This document shows, in pieces, positions 47,562-59,005 of a stretch of 64,000 bases of DNA. Both the position numbers and the translations under genes were made by a program. Every line of letters starts with the position of its first letter. The first letter of the stretch is position 1. The stretch lies in assembly GCA_027475525.1 (NCBI GenBank), contig JAMWFC010000116.1, forward strand, positions 1,797,826-1,861,825, in the 5' to 3' direction. This DNA comes from Macrolepiota albuminosa. Taxonomy: Eukaryota > Basidiomycota > Agaricomycetes > Agaricales > Agaricaceae. The notes beneath the pieces are model-generated. The model made no database searches. It saw only the letters and a list, made by a program, of their open reading frames with translations, and was not told the DNA's origin.

Positions 47562-47563
47562 GC

Positions 47564-47574
47564 AGAACAAGTCT
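47564..47574 (+). other. Self-priming primer-binding site of element 2
   Basis: agaacaagtct, two bases after the LTR, is the exact reverse complement of agacttgttct (47427-47437) in the LTR. Same length and spacing as in element 1. Confidence 0.75.
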
Positions 47575-47675
47575 CTACATTTTGGTCTGGGAGCCCCCTT
47601 CAGCCTGCTTGAGCCCTCTCTTGCCCCTTTAGGTCCCTCCCCCACTGGATTACTCCCTGCCCCTCTGTTGCTTCT

Positions 47676-48942
47676 ATGACCCAACCAGCCCCCTCAGACA
47701 CTCCCCTGGATGCTTCTGCCCCTCAGGATGATGCCTGGGGTCGCTTGCTTGCTCTAGAGACTCAGGTGCAGACCACTCAAGCTTCCCTCACCCTCCACAC
47801 CACCGAACTTGCTGGATTGCATCAGGCCACAGACACCATCTCCCATTCCCTTCAGGCCCTCTTAGAGCGCCTCCCTCTCACTCCTACCCCTCTCCAGGCA
47901 CCTCCAGTTAGGGCTGGCACACCCACAGTCCCTCGCTTTGGGGCCTCCCCCCCCAGTTCATGCCAATATTCCTCGCCCAGCACTCCCAGACGCATTCAAT
48001 GATGACCGAGCGATAGGCGAGCGTTTCCTGCAGTCCTGCATCACCTATATACAGCTCAGTGGTGAGGCTTTTCCCTCTGATGCTCTCAAGATCGCTTGGG
48101 TTCTTTCTTACATGAAGTCTGGGCGAGCTTTGACATACGCACTACGAGTCTTTCAACGCCCTGGAGGAGTGGAGAGTTTTGGAAGTTGGGATCAGTTTGA
48201 GAAGGAGTTTCGGACAGAGTTCTTCCCCTTGGACCCTGCTAAGGTGGCAGCCCTCACTCTCTGAGATCCTCATCGATATGGGCAGGGGAAGCGGACCCTA
48301 GATGAGTACATTGACTCCTTCAGAGCTCTTGCTGAACAGGCCTGTTATCCGGATGGTCTTCAGCTCTGTCTCACCTTCTGAGATGGCCTCCTTCCCTCTC
48401 TCATGGATCGGATCGACAGCATGGCTGAGGGACAACCTGATGACACGAGTATCGAGACCTGGTATCAGGTAGCACGTGATCAGTGGCAGCTCATGGAGTT
48501 ACGATGCGAGCTCCACTGCGGAACTGCCCCTTGCTCCACCCCACAGGCATCTTTTTCTGCTCGTCATCCCATCCAGCCCTCCCTTCCATCTTGCGCTCCA
48601 CCCCCAGCTCAGGTACCTGTGGCACGTCCTCTTCCTTTTGGAGTACCTATGGATGTTGATGCCTCTCGTCAACGTTCCTCCCTTCCTCTCCTCTGCCGTT
48701 GCTGTGGAAAGCCTGGTCACTTCGCTCGGTATTGTCCCCAGGGGTTAGAGGTGCGCTATCTCTCAGCTTTAGAGCAGGAGGAGCTCCTTCTCCAGCTCCT
48801 TGCTGCCTGAGACGTTCGAGGAAACCCCTCCCCAGATGTACAGACTGAAGCAGAACCTTTGGAGGAGTCCTTGGGTCCTGTGGAAGCTGTAGCAGAACCA
48901 TCGGATGGGTCCTTTGGTTCTGCAGGGGAGGGTTTTCAATAG
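47676..48942 (+). pseudogene. Gag of element 2, broken
   Basis: Starts MTQPAPSDTPLDASAPQDDA and has a coiled middle (LALETQVQTTQASL). A shift in a run of nine C at 47946-47954 moves it to the frame of PDAFNDDRAIGERFLQSC and WDQFEKEFRTEFFPLDPAK. In-frame TGA stops follow at 48262, 48379 and 48808, each where an Arg (CGA) gives a continuous gag. The zinc knuckle CRCCGKPGHFARYC lies at about 48691-48732. Cannot give a full-length product. Confidence 0.85.
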
Positions 48943-48950
48943 AGCAACAG

Positions 48951-51900
48951 ATGAGTTGTACGCCTCTGCCGCCTGGTGCTAATCAGTTTACATGTCAATC
49001 AGTAGAGTCTTCTAATGTATCGCTCCCTGTTCCTGATTCTCTGACTGAAACTGTAAGCACCCCCTCCGATGTACAAAATACCCCCTTGGTTCAAGCCTCA
49101 GCTAAGACTCCTTCCCCTTCTTCTCCTGTCCGACGATCACGTGTCCCAGCTTGGTAACGACGCCTTCCCCATTGCTATGTTGTTGCTTCTACTCCCTCTC
49201 CCAACTCTCTGCATCTGAATGTGGAGATTGAGACAACTGACACTCAGCAGACTCAAAGCGTCATAGCTCTCTTGGACAGTGGCGCTACTGGACTCTTCCT
49301 AGACACCCATTATGTGGAACAACACCGGCTCACTACCCGTCCCCTCTCTCACCCTATTCCAGTCTACAACATTGACGGTACGCTCAATGAAGCTGGATCC
49401 ATCTGCTCAGTGGTGGATTTAGTCCTTCGTTATCAGACTCATTCTGAGCGTGCAGTCTTTGCGGTTACCAGCCTAGGAAAGCAGGACATGATACTTGGGT
49501 TCTCCTGGCTGCGTGATCACAATCCTGAGATTGACTGGGCCAAGGGTAAGGTGAGCATGAGCCGCTGCCCTCGACGGTGTTCCACATGTGCCAAGGAAGT
49601 TAGAGAGGAGTGCAGAGAGTCAGTCCGTGAGCGTGCTGCTATCCGGGCTTGCTGGGTTGGACACCTCCCCTTTGCAGACCTCAACCTACTGGATCCTCCT
49701 CCCTTGGCGTTCCCTTATAGAGAGGCCCTCTATGAGGACGTTCAAGGTGTAGTGAGTGAAGCCCAGATGGAAGATGGACGCGAGGGTGAATTTGGATGCG
49801 CTCCTGACCCAGAGTCTCCAGACGAGGCTATCGAGACAGGTGATAGGATTTATGCAACTACGTTACGACCTCCACCAACTGTAGCAGAGATTAGAGCTAG
49901 CCAAACTACCTCCCAGCGGCTAGCTCAGGCATTTGCTGCCAACTCTGCTCCTAAGTTGTTCCGAGATGCGGTTCCTCATCACCTGCAAGACTTTGAGGAT
50001 GTTTTCTCTAAGGCATCATTCGACTCCCTGCCAGAGCGTAAGCAGTGGGACCATGCAATTGAGCTTACACCCAATGCTGAGCCCTCTAGCTGCAAGGTCT
50101 ACCCACTCTCTCCCAGAGAACAGGATGAGCTTGATGCCTTTTTGCAGGAGAATTTAGACTCTGGTCGCATCCGTCCCTCAAAGTCTCTGATGGCCTCTCC
50201 AGTCTTCTTCATTAAGAAGAAGGATGGATCTCTACGTCTGGTTCAGGACTACTGAGTCTTGAATGCGATGACTGTGAAGAATCGCTACCCCTTGCCACTC
50301 ATTTCAGAGCTTGTCAACAACCTCCGAGGTGCGTGCTACTTTACCAAGTTGGATGTCCACTGGGGCTACAACAATGTGTGCATCAAAGAAGGAGATGAGT
50401 GGAAGGGAGCATTCCGAACAAATCGTGGACTCTTTGAACCTCTGGTAATGTTCTTTGGCCTCACTAATAGCCCTGCCACCTTCCAGACCATGATGAACGA
50501 CATTTTCCGAGACCTCATAGCGGAAGGTGTTGTGTGCGTATACCTTGACGATATTCTCATCTATACCAAGACTCTAGAGGAGCATCGTCGGATTACGCGC
50601 ATCGTACTGGAACATCTTCGCCAGCACCAGCTCTATCTTAAGCCAGAGAAGTGCGAGTTTGAGCAGACTAAGGTTGAATATCTTGGACTGATCATCTCTC
50701 ATGGAATGGCTGAGATGGACCCAGTCAAGGTGGCTGGTGTAGTGGAGTGGCCAGAGCCTAAGAACAAGAAGGAGGTTCAGGCCTTCCTGGGTTTTACCAA
50801 CTTCTACCGGAGGTTTATTCAGGATTTCTCACATCATGCCCGGCCCCTCTTCGATCTCACCACTAAGGACACTCCTTGGCACTGGGATGCAGCACAGCAG
50901 ACAGCCTTTGATGCCCTCAAACAGGCAGTCACTTCAAAGCCTGTCCTTATATTCCCAGATGATGACTCTCCCTTCTGTGTCGAAGCTGATAGCTCAGATT
51001 TTGCTACTGGGGCCGTTCTCTCTCAACAGTCAAGGGAGGATGGTAAGTAGCATCCCGTGGCTTTCTACTCCAAGAGTCTCAATGCCGTGGAGCGAAATTA
51101 TGAGATCCATAACAAGGAAATGCTAGCTATCATTCGGTCATTTGAGGAGTGGCGACATTTCCTTGAGGGTGCCAGGCATAAATTTGAGGTGTGGACTGAT
51201 CACAAGAACTTAGAGTACTTTCGGACGGCCAAGAAACTTAACCGCCGACAGGCTCGATGGTCCTTGTATCTGGCCAACTTCGACTTCTCTCTGCATCACA
51301 AACCTGGACGGAGCATGGGTAAGCCAGATGCGCTTTCTAGGCGAGCAGACCATGGTTCAGGAGCTAGTGACAATGACAATATTGTACTTCTGAAGCCAGA
51401 ACTATTTGCTATCCGTGCTCTAGAAGGTGTGGTTGGCCAGGGAGAAGAAGTGAGCATCCTTCGAGACATCCGACGAGGTAACCGGGAGGGCGCTCAAGAA
51501 GATCTGGTAGCTAAGGCTGCCATGGCCTTGCATGCTCGAGAGAAAACTGGAGTGAAGTCTGTCCGCACCGACGAGTGGTCTCTGGAGAATGGTCTTCTCA
51601 CCTTCCGGGGACGCATTTATGTTCCCAACCTGCCAGACCTCTGGAGGTGGATTGTGGAGCAGCATCATGACTCTCGAGTTGCAGGACATCCTGGCAGATG
51701 GAAGACACTGGAGCTGGTCTCGCGGAATTACTGGTGGCCTCAAATGTCACGGTATATTGGCTCTTACACCTCCACCTGTGATCTTTGCCTTCGGACTAAG
51801 CCTCGTCGTCAGCCTCCTGTGGGACAGCTTCATCCATTGCCTATCCCAGCTGAGCGTTGGAGTGTGGCCTCGGTAGACTTCATTGTTGAGTTACCTGATT

Positions 51901-52994
51901 CTCATGGATATGATGCGATCATGGTGGTAGTGGATCTCTGTGGCAAGCATGCTCATTTTATTCCAACACACACTACTTGCTCAGCCATGGGCGCAGCCAA
52001 TCTGTACCGGAAGCATGTCTGGAAGCTCCATGGGTTGTCAGATGCTTATGTCTCGGACCGCGGACCTCAGTTTGTGGCAGAGTTTACTAGAGAACTGTAT
52101 CGCCTCCTCCATGTCAAACTCCACACTTCCACAGCCTACCACCCCCAGTCTGATGGCCAGACTGAGCGTGTCAACCAGGAGCTAGAACAGTATCTCCGGC
52201 TCTTCTGCAATGAACGACAGGATGACTGGGACAATCTATTACCAGAGGCAGAGTTCCAGTACAACAACCGTGTACATGCTGCCACCCAGATGTCTCCTTT
52301 CCTTCTAGATACTGGTCGACATCCTCGGATGGGATTTGAGCCTCGTGGACGACCTTCAGAGAATGAAGCTGTCAACGAGTTCATAGATCAGATGAAGGCA
52401 GCCCAGGAGGAAGCCAAGGCAGCTTTAGCTAAGGCAAAGGATGACATGGCCCGCTACTACGATCGTGGACGAACTCCAGCCCCTAAGTACAAGCCTGGAG
52501 ATCGAGTCTACCTGGATGCCTCTGACATTGCCACTACCCGACCTTCTCAGAAGCTCTCTCACCGTCGTCTAGGACCCTTTCCTATAGTAAGACAGGTAGG
52601 CCCACTTGCCTATCGACTCAAGCTGCCTAGTGGAATGAGTCGACTCCATCCAGTCTTCAATGTGGTGAAGCTTTCTCCAGCCCCAGAGGATCCAATCCCA
52701 GGTCGACGTCCACAGCCACCTCCACCACCAGTTCTGGTAAACAACCAAGAAGAGTACAAAGTGGAACGGATCCTAGACAGCTGACTCTTTAGGAATAAGC
52801 TTCAGTTCAAGGTCAAGTGGAAGGGCTATGGAATTGAGGACGTTTCCTGGGAGCCACAAGAGAATGTCCATGCCCCTGCCTTGGTCCGGGAATTCTATCA
52901 ACAGCATCCTGATGCTCCTCGGGCAATCAGAGGCCTCTATTCTCTTTCCAAAGTAGACCAGGCCATCCAGAACTACTTCTATCCAGCACGTTGA
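48951..52994 (+). pseudogene. Pol of element 2, broken by transition stops
   Basis: Protease LLDSGATGLF (about 49274), RT with YLDDIL (about 50541), RNase H EADSSDFATGAV (about 50980), integrase finger HHDSRVAGHPG ... CDLC and core SDRGPQF, NQELEQ, and chromodomain ending FYPAR at 52994. In-frame stops: TAA 49155, TGA 50253, TAG 51048, TGA 52782. Direct comparison with element 1 shows what was lost: QDY*VLN against QDYRRLN (Arg), GK*HPVAFYSK against EWHPVAYYSK (Trp), ILDS*LFRNKL against ILDSRLRHNKL (Arg). All are C-to-T or G-to-A changes. Confidence 0.9.
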
Positions 52995-53020
52995 GACGCC
53001 GCACTCTAGAGGGGGGGTGA

Positions 53021-53538
53021 TGTCAGGGGACTCCTCATTCCTTTCTTCTTTCACTCTTTATTTCTTCACTCTCCTTTCATTCACTTCCTTATTTCTTCTA
53101 TCATTCTCTCATCTTGCTGTTACTACTTTTTCAACACTATCTGTTAGTACTATTCTCAACCTTTAAGGTGCTCTGGTTCTTTAGCTATCACTCAGACAAG
53201 TGTGGGCCCTTCAGCACCGCTCCAGGCTGCTTAGATAAGCCAGAGTTTGCCTTTCTGACTTCTAAAGTCCAGAGTTTTCCTCCCTTGTTTGCACACTTGT
53301 TTGGTTAGTCAATTTTTGAGTTTTTAAGGTTTTGTTGTACTGTACAGTTGTTTCCCATGCTTCAGAGGCCCCAGAAGCGTCCAACCTGGCATAGGGAATC
53401 CCCAGACTTGTTCTTTTTGGATCTCCCTCTGCCAGGTGAGTAGCTACCTTGATATTGTCAGTATATATTCTAATACACTTTGGATCTCCCTCTGCCAGCT
53501 GTGTGACTGAGCCACAGCCTCTAGAGGTCACCCTTACA
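53021..53538 (+). repeat. Right LTR of element 2
   Basis: 518 bp. Private changes against the left LTR and the solo LTR at 62629: ttgagg to ttaagg, ttctcttt to ttcttttt, ggtcgcc to ggtcacc. Confidence 0.93.
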
Positions 53539-53543
53539 GACAG

Positions 53544-54302
53544 TTGGCGACTATAAACTTAGTCAGCTCAAAAGAAATCTGAACCGTGAGGTGAACTGAG
53601 AGGTGTGAACAGGGTACTCTATTCTCTTGTTTAACTAGTGACAATGGTAAATATTTATAGTAAACTGAGTTTGCCATTGCTAAGTGGCTAAGCATTGCCA
53701 AGGAGCAGTGAACTGGAAAGAGTATAAGTAGTCGTCATGCATTAAACTAAATATTGAGAAGGTAATGAAAATACTGTCTGTCCAAGTAACAAAAAGGCGC
53801 TAAGCAGTGTCAGGCACCAAGGTGAAATGCCAGGCTGTCAGTTACAGGAAAATACCATAATTTCTACTCATAAGCACTGCTGCTGGCTAGTGATACCACA
53901 TGCTGCCTGAGTGATGCCATCTGCCAATGCTTGCCAATGGCATGATGCCCATGTTGTTATTCTAGCTGCCATCAGCACTATCACTGATTAGGTTCATTGC
54001 TTGCCATGCATGGCCATTGAAAATGGCTTAAAATGGATAAATCACATGCACCAAGTTCAGAACAAGTGCAGCAAGGTGTCCAGAGCCGATGCTGAGCCTG
54101 CCAGTGATGTGCTTAGCCTGTGTGAGGTCCTATCATCTCTCTCCAACTAAAAAATTGACTGTCCCCAGTCACCAAAAATAGTTACCATTACCAATTTGTG
54201 ACTGGTGGCCTGTGTGTCTGCTGAAATCTCCTTATAGTCCTAGCACATAAGTTTGGACTTCACCTCTTTTTTCTAAAAACCTCTGGTGCTTTGCTCAAAA
54301 AA
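53544..54302 (-). repeat. Inverted, CpG-depleted copy of the 58.2-59.3 kb region
   Basis: Read on the minus strand it follows 58245-59330 of the plus strand: ctgacagc-tggcatttcacctt, gatagg-cc-cacacagg, ggctcagcatcggctc, caatttttcagttgg. Where the other arm has CpG this arm mostly has TpG or CpA (gcacggcaagcgacg against gcatggcaagcaatg). Confidence 0.75.
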
Positions 54303-54470
54303 ATGTCTTTCTAAATTCAAACTCTGCCCCCCATGCCGTCATGTGAGGCTCAAGATGCTGCCTCTGCCTACATTGAGAAGGTCAACAAGTTCCTTAAGCA
54401 CATTGAAAACATGGGTGCAGAAGCACCTTCCAACCTCATCATTGCTGTGATGCAATTATACAAGTACTGA
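54303..54470 (+). pseudogene. Truncated N-terminus of the Cys-rich gene family
   Basis: MSF*IQTLPPMPSCEAQDAA, then YIEKVNKFLKHIENMGAEAP and SNLIIAVMQLYKY. It is a clear paralogue of the N-terminus of the gene at 55869-58210 (MSFRIPTLPPMLSKEAQDAT). Codon 4 is TAA where the other copy has CGA, a double change at one CpG. Nothing of the rest of the gene is found after it. Confidence 0.7.
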
Positions 54471-55868
54471 TGATGCCAACTGTAGTTGAGTGTGCTGGAT
54501 GTATACGCAGTACAACGCCATCTCCAGCACCTGGTGTACGTAGTTGTGAGGAGTCCTGACAGGGTTCCGGTATGCTCGAGCAGAGGTGATAGAACAATGC
54601 GCTAGATGATAGCGCCTCAGGTGCTACTTAGCAAATGGTAAGCGCCATAGTTTAAGCAAAGATAAAGAAAAAAAGACGAGTAGCACAGTGTAATATGTCT
54701 GTAGGTGGCACCATAAATGATGAAGACAAGATAGACATGGCTAGCACCCAACTTAGTGACAAAATCATGCAAAGCCAGCACAATTTGAATGCTAAGCATA
54801 ACTAAGTGCTCAAGAGGTTACAATTTGTTGTCATGTACATGTGAAGTAGCTATCTTATATACTATGTGCTACTGTGTTTTCCAAGATAAGTCCATCTGCG
54901 GTGCTACCTTCTAGCACCTCTTCTCATGGTTTCCTCTAATGGTGACCTGTCAATGGTGATCTGTTGCACATGGATGTTGGCAACCAACGGTGTTATGACC
55001 CATGGTGACCAACGGCAACTCTAAATTGACTTAGAATTATACAGGTCTGCTCACTTTTACTATAATTCCGATTGGCCAGGCTGTTCCAGGGTATGGTCAG
55101 TGATTACACCAACCATGGTTGGGTGTGCTGGCAGGGTAGGGCATCACAATGGTACGTGTCATACGTTGTATGGAAGCTTGCTTTGTGCTGTACCATATGT
55201 ATCCAGCAAAGTCCGCTACACTGAAGCAGATTAGTCACCACAGTGCTGTAGAATACAGAGCCGCAGACATGTCACAATATGCTGTATGACATGGTCTAGT
55301 AGATCAATAAAAGGTGGGCACACACATGTGCACGCAGGCCTGGCAGATGCTAGCAGACACTAGCAAACATCAATGTGCATTAGTGGCCACTGGCGGGCAT
55401 CAGCCCACAAGTGAAAACCTTCTCCATTGGAGGACATCATGTCATGAATAAGCCCTTCTTGAGGTTCCTTACTTCCCTCCCCCTCTCTCTTCCTCCCCAC
55501 AATAACTCAAGGCTGCATGCCTTCTCTTCCCTCCTTTTCCCACCCCTGACACCAGCGTACATCCACAAAAGGGCCCTGCAGACCTATGCAGGCCTATGCA
55601 AGCCACCAGCAGACATTCACGCAGACGTACATTGACGGACTCAAACCTATGCAGGCCTGTGCAAGGCACCAGCAGACATCCACAGAGGCCTATACAGGTT
55701 CACGAGGGCTGGTTGGACTAAAGAAAAAGATAACTTGTCTTGCCCACTGCATGCCTGTGGAGGGGAATCAAACCTCTGGCTTTGGGAAAGCTTAATACTG
55801 AAAGAAGTATATAGGGAGCGGCAAGTAAATATATACAGGAATGGCTGATCTACCCTACAGTCCGTTCA
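54471..55868. other. Repeat-rich, gene-poor stretch
   Basis: No gene recognised. At about 55578-55700 a degenerate unit of about 57 bp (cctatgcaggcc-tgcaag-caccagcagac) is repeated twice, with related gcagacac/gcaggcct words upstream from 55335. Confidence 0.45.
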
Positions 55869-58210
55869 CTACAAGTCTAAGTCATCTGGCAGTAACGAGT
55901 CATCAGAAGGTGGGAGGGAGGCTTCGCGTAATGGCAGCAAGTCGCCAGATTGGATGTCGTTGGCGGACTGCCAATCCAGAACGTCCTGACAGTCAGCCTG
56001 GTAGTCTTGCAGAACGGCAAGGCTACGTGCCAAGTTGTTGTATCGAAGACAAAAGGCCATAAGCTGCCCTCTGACACGTTCCTGCTCCCGGCTAAGCACC
56101 TCCTCCATTCGAATCACCCTCCTGGCAAAGCGCTCTAGCATCTTGTGGGGATGCAAGAACACAACCGGATAGACCAGGTCTTGCCCCAGCCAACAAAACG
56201 CGTTGCCATCCACACGAGGAGTCGGTTGCAGGGTCCACAAGGGATTGACTCTTGCTGTAACCTGTTGTCAAGGCTCCAGACTGGCTACGTCCTCGTCACT
56301 AGAGGCCTCCCTCATCCAAGGGGCAGAGGGGCCATAGGGTGGCAGCCACTGCCAATTTAGCTCTTCCCGCAACATTTCCTCTTTCTCACCCTCGGTCTTG
56401 GCCATAGGGGGCGCCGCTACCGCCTCTCCTGCACCCACGTTGTCCTCCCCATCCGTGTCCTTGTCACCAGCTGTTGCCTTGGTGCTTCCCGCTCCCCTCG
56501 TTGTCGCCACCATTGGCACTGCCTCCTGAGGCTCTTCCCTGGGTGGCAGGTCCATTACCGCGTCGTCCTTATTGGGAAGCAGCAGAGAAGCCCCTCTCAG
56601 GTGAATGGGGGAAAGCAACTTGCTGGGCCTGGCTTCCTTGTCCTTTGGCGGTAGGCAGCTGGCGGCAAGCACTTTCTCCAGTTCTTCCATCTCCACGTCT
56701 CCAGGGATAGAGGGAGGAGACTCTACTCGCATATGTTTGGCCTTGCCCTTCTCCTTGGCAGGCGAAAAGACTTGTTGTTTTGAAGGGACCACAGTCCCTT
56801 GGCGCTCACTGGCACCACGGTTGCTGACAGTTTTGTGTTCATCCCCTTGATATATTGGCAGTGCCAAGGAACCCTTGCTAATTACGGCTGCGTCACCAGC
56901 AGCCTGCTTCTTCCTCTCCCCCTTGACGAGGACGGCATGCTTGAAAGTGCGCTCCACTACCATGTCAGGAGCTCCACTGTGTTTACGACTCTTAGCGCCA
57001 TTCAAAGTGCAAGCCTGTTTCAGCGTACCACACCGATAGCAGGGCTGGCCACTGGTGGGGTACCAACACCCCTCTGGGTCGTTGTCAGCCCAGCACTTGT
57101 CGCACTACAGGAATGTTAACAAATGTGGTAGAGAAAGCTAAAGTACTTATCGCTCCTTGGGAATCCTTGAACTCCCGTCTTGCCGTCCTCTTGTCCTTCA
57201 TCTCTGGCAAGACCACCCCTGCTTCCATTCCTTCATTCAAAACCACCTCATCTCGTTGCGCTACCAGCAAACCCTTCAGCTCTACATTGCTAAAGGAAGT
57301 TTGTGTTGGCGCCTGCCAACTAGTGGGTTAGCAGAGAAAGTACTTTGGCATAACCAACTTACCATGTAATGAGAGGTGGCAGCCTTATGAGACTTAGAAT
57401 GGGATAAACGACGAGCGCCAGCGATAAGAACACCCAAACTTACCTTCTTTTTCAACATCTTGCCAGGCTTGACTGGAGAGCCTGATTCGCTTGCCAGCAG
57501 TGCTGGGCTTTGGACACTACTGGTGCGGGAATCCTTCTTCCCTGACACCTGCCTCTTTGCAACTGGTAACTTCTTGCTGGCAACCAGGTTCTTGCTAGCA
57601 GCTTCTCACTCCTCCAAGGCCTTGGTCTTCTCCTTGGCATCTTGGGAGGCCTCTCAGCATGCTCTTGCGAATGGCTGCCATCTCAGCATCCACCTGCAAA
57701 TTAGCAAGAGGCGCTAATACCTCTTGTTTGCTATGGGAAGACAGATCAGACCACAGCTAAGTTAGAAATCAAAATCAGAGATACTTACTCAGGTGCAGAA
57801 GCGCTTACCATCATCGGCAAGGCACCAGAAAGGATATCCTCCAATTCGTCCTCAATGGTGGGGACAGGAGGAGGCATCTAGGGACTCAATCAGTAACAAG
57901 GCAGCAAGTACTGATAAAGACTTACGAATCTGGAGAAAGGCGCTAACTACTCGGCACTATGGTTGTCAACATATCGCGAACAATACCATTCTCACACTTC
58001 AATCTCCCGATCCCATCCCATGCCTAAAACTCTTACTTCCAGCCAGCGCTCCAACAGCTTTATAACGGCAACAACCAAGTTTGGAGGTGCTTCCATGCCC
58101 ACACCCTTGATACGCTTAATAAAAGTGTTCACCTTGGCGATATACACGTTGGTGGCGTCTTGAGCTTCTTTCGACAGCATGGGGGGCAGAGTTGGAATTC
58201 GAAAAGACAT
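55869..58210 (-). pseudogene. Cys-rich zinc-cluster-like protein gene, decayed
   Basis: Starts at ATG 58210: MSFRIPTLPPMLSKEAQDAT, YIAKVNTFIKRIKGVG, EAPPNLVVAVIKLLERW. Later pieces: PVPTIEDELEDILSGALPMM (about 57870-57810), VDAEMAAIRKSM, a Lys-rich region with an in-frame TGA near 57610, then a cysteine cluster CDKCWADNDPEGCWY ... GQPCYRCGTLKQACTLNG at about 57110-57000, an acidic/Lys-rich segment (57005-56268), and a C-terminal part 56240-55869 with RMEEVLSREQERVRGQLMAF and YNNLARSLAVLQDYQADCQ. The CxxC...C...CxxC cluster resembles the single-cluster DNA-binding-like domains common in Agaricomycete repeat-rich regions; function unknown. Stops and frame changes indicate a relic, though unknown introns could explain some. 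Confidence 0.5.
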
Positions 58211-58377
58211 TTTTTTGGAAAGTGCCAGAAGAATTTTTAAAGAGAGAGGTGAAGTCCCTATACATGCGCTATGACTATAAGTAGAATTTGGGAAACGCAC
58301 AGGCCACCAGTCACAAATCGGTAATGGTAACTATTTTTGGTGACTGGGGACAGTCAATTTTTCAGTTGGGGAGAGAT
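58040..58377 (+). repeat. Right arm of inverted repeat (gene start and upstream)
   Basis: Reverse complement of about 54140-54470. It covers the N-terminal exon of the Cys-rich gene and its 5' flank up to the gatagg boundary. Confidence 0.7.
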
Positions 58378-59005
58378 GATAGGACCCCACACAGGTTAGG
58401 CACATCAACAGCAGGCTCAGCATCGGCTCCGGAAACCTTGCCGCACTCGTTCCAAACTTGGAGCACACAATTTATTCTTTTTAAGCCATTTCTGATGGCT
58501 ATGCACGGCAAGCGACGTATCTGATCAGTGATGAAGCCGGTGGCAGCAGGAATGACAAGTGACAACAGGCATCACACCATCGGCAAGCAGTGACAGATGG
58601 CATCACTCAGGCGGCACATGGTCTCACTAGCTGGTGGCAGCACTTACAAGTTAGAATGATGGTAGTTCCCCATGACTGACAGCTTGGCATTTCACCTTGG
58701 CGCCTGGCATTGCCTAGCGTTGATAGGACCCCATACAGGATCAGCGCATCAACGGCAGGCTACGGCAACACAGCACAGGCTCAGGATACCTTAGCGTGCA
58801 CTAACTAACCAATTTTGGCAATATTTGATGGCCACGCACGGCAAGAAGCAGATCTGATCAGTGATAGCACCGACGGCAGACAGAATGACAACTGACAGAT
58901 GGCATCAGTCACTGACGACAGCACTTAGGAAGAAGCCTGATGATCTATCAAAAACTGACGGACAGCTTGGCGTTTGACCTTGGCGTCTGACATTGCTTAG
59001 TGCCT
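58378..59005 (+). repeat. Two tandem units of about 344 and 280 bp
   Basis: Unit 1 starts gataggaccccacacagg at 58378, unit 2 starts gataggaccccatacagg at 58722. Both run through ggcaggct, ttgatggc-acgcacggcaag, atctgatcagtgat, acagatggcatcact and end cttggc-ttt-accttggcg. The inverted arm at 53.8-54.1 kb has one unit only. They lie in the shared upstream region of the Cys-rich gene and of element 3. Confidence 0.75.

Larger units (their letters stand above)
47039..53543 (+). mobile_element. Element 2: degenerate Ty3/gypsy chromovirus
   Basis: Two 518-bp LTRs (47044-47561, 53021-53538; TGTCAGGGG...CCTTACA) flanked by a perfect 5-bp target duplication GACAG (47039-47043, 53539-53543). Contains gag with zinc knuckle, protease, RT, RNase H, integrase and chromodomain in gypsy order, but gag and pol are cut by at least seven stops and one frameshift. 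The LTRs differ at only a few positions, all transitions. Unlike element 1 its coding strand is C/T-rich. It inserted into an older, inverted retroelement relic. Confidence 0.93.
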
